From contig JBBIRM010000073.1 of the NCBI GenBank assembly GCA_037441765.1, forward strand, positions 1 through 13,024: a stretch of 13,024 nucleotides of DNA. The letters run 5' to 3'. Positions 12,410 through 13,024 of this stretch are shown here, one piece after another. The position numbers and the translations under genes are program-made. Origin of the DNA: JBBIRM01 sp037441765. GTDB lineage: Bacteria; Desulfobacterota; BSN033; UBA1163. Position 1 is the first letter of the stretch, and each line of letters starts with the position of its first letter. The notes under the pieces are model-generated. The model worked only from the letters and a program-made list of their open reading frames with translations. It was not told the origin of the DNA and did no database searches.

Positions 12410-13024
12410 AATAAGAGGTAGGGTATGCATCCCTATAGTTGAGAGCAAAATGGATGATGCTCTAAAAAAGATTTTTGAAGCCAGCATGGTGGCCGATCTT
12501 ATTGAACTTCGATTGGATTATCTAAAAGAGCCAGACCTTGGACTGCTACTTAACAGAAGGGAAAAACCTATTATTGTAACCAACCGCCGGCGAGAAGAAG
12601 GTGGAAGGTATCAGGGTAATGAGAAGAAAAGATTGAGTATCCTGAGAGAGGCTATTGATATAGGTGCTGATTATGTAGATGTGGAGATTGTAAGTGAAGG
12701 GATAAAATCCTTCGTCAAAAAAAAGGGCAAAACAAAATTGATCCTCTCATGGCATGATTTCAAAAAAACCCCTTCGTTAAAAGAATTAAGGAATCTCTTA
12801 GAAGAGATGCTTCGAGGTGGAGCTGATATAGCAAAGATTGTAACCCTCGCAAGGTCATTTGAAGATAACCTCAAACTCTTATCACTTATTCCATATGGGA
12901 GAGAGAGGAAACTGGAGACCATTGCATTCTGTATGGGAGATATGGGAAGGATGAGTCGAATCTTTGCACCTCTATTTGGAGCACCATGGACATATGCCTC
13001 GATGGATAAAAATCATATATCTGC
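12387..13024 (+). CDS. aroD: 3-dehydroquinate dehydratase, type I (3' end outside the window)
   Basis: This type I dehydroquinase converts 3-dehydroquinate to 3-dehydroshikimate; 212 codons are visible and the frame is still open at the window end. Catalytic marks are IELRLDYL (39-46), the H123 of LSWHDFKKTPS, the Schiff-base Lys K150 in GADIAKIVTLA, and FCMGDMGRMSRI with R191, then FGAPWTYASMD. The ATG at 12387 overlaps aroB' by 23 nt, with GGAG about 9 nt upstream. The visible part covers nearly the whole AroD domain, so the gene either ends soon or continues into a fused AroE (shikimate dehydrogenase), which the window cannot show. Third gene of the attenuated aromatic operon. Confidence 0.92.
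   Translation, partial: MKRSLRDEIRGRVCIPIVESKMDDALKKIFEASMVADLIELRLDYLKEPDLGLLLNRREKPIIVTNRRREEGGRYQGNEKKRLSILREAIDIGADYVDVEIVSEGIKSFVKKKGKTKLILSWHDFKKTPSLKELRNLLEEMLRGGADIAKIVTLARSFEDNLKLLSLIPYGRERKLETIAFCMGDMGRMSRIFAPLFGAPWTYASMDKNHIS

Overview
The window reads as chromosome of a strictly anaerobic, AT-leaning bacterium. Selenocysteine-using formate dehydrogenase, HdrA/MvhD-type electron carriers, a thiolase and the archaeal-type early shikimate pathway together suggest a Desulfobacterota-like sulfate reducer or syntroph. That assignment is inference; there is no rRNA or other marker here.

Region 1 (1-5222, + strand) is a formate/heterodisulfide-reductase-type operon: hdrA (5' end outside the window and split by a frameshift), mvhD, a multi-cluster Fe-S protein and fdhA. 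Plain ORF calling breaks mvhD and fdhA because three in-frame UGA codons sit where family members carry Cys or Sec: two in mvhD (residues 17 and 68) and one in fdhA (residue 136). Each UGA is followed at 13-16 nt by a small hairpin of bacterial SECIS type. The products would form a cytoplasmic route moving electrons between formate and a flavin/Fe-S HdrA hub.

Region 2 (5336-6559, - strand) is a convergent thiolase gene with all catalytic residues. Upstream of it lies a 223-bp near-palindromic element flanked by a 5-bp direct repeat (MITE-like).

Region 3 (about 6906-9932, + strand) is a two-gene operon, a 525-aa GNAT-domain protein of unknown function and a DUF362 protein. It has a long leader containing a 26-codon peptide rich in Phe/Tyr and a chain of mutually exclusive hairpins ending in an intrinsic terminator, which looks like translation-coupled attenuation by aromatic amino acids.

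Region 4 (about 9935-10362) is a gene-free repeat cluster: degenerate copies of the MITE arms, four copies of an AAAAGTGCAC motif in inverted pairs, a REP-like hairpin pair and a 15-bp direct repeat.

Region 5 (10365-13024, + strand) is an aromatic biosynthesis operon: a near-consensus promoter, a 31-codon leader peptide with 10 aromatic residues, an antiterminator, two tandem terminators, then aroA' (ADTH synthase), aroB' (dehydroquinate synthase II) and aroD (cut by the window edge). The genes overlap by 4 and 23 nt. Regions 3 and 5 thus carry two separate aromatic-amino-acid attenuators about 3.5 kb apart, which links the uncharacterised GNAT/DUF362 pair to aromatic metabolism.
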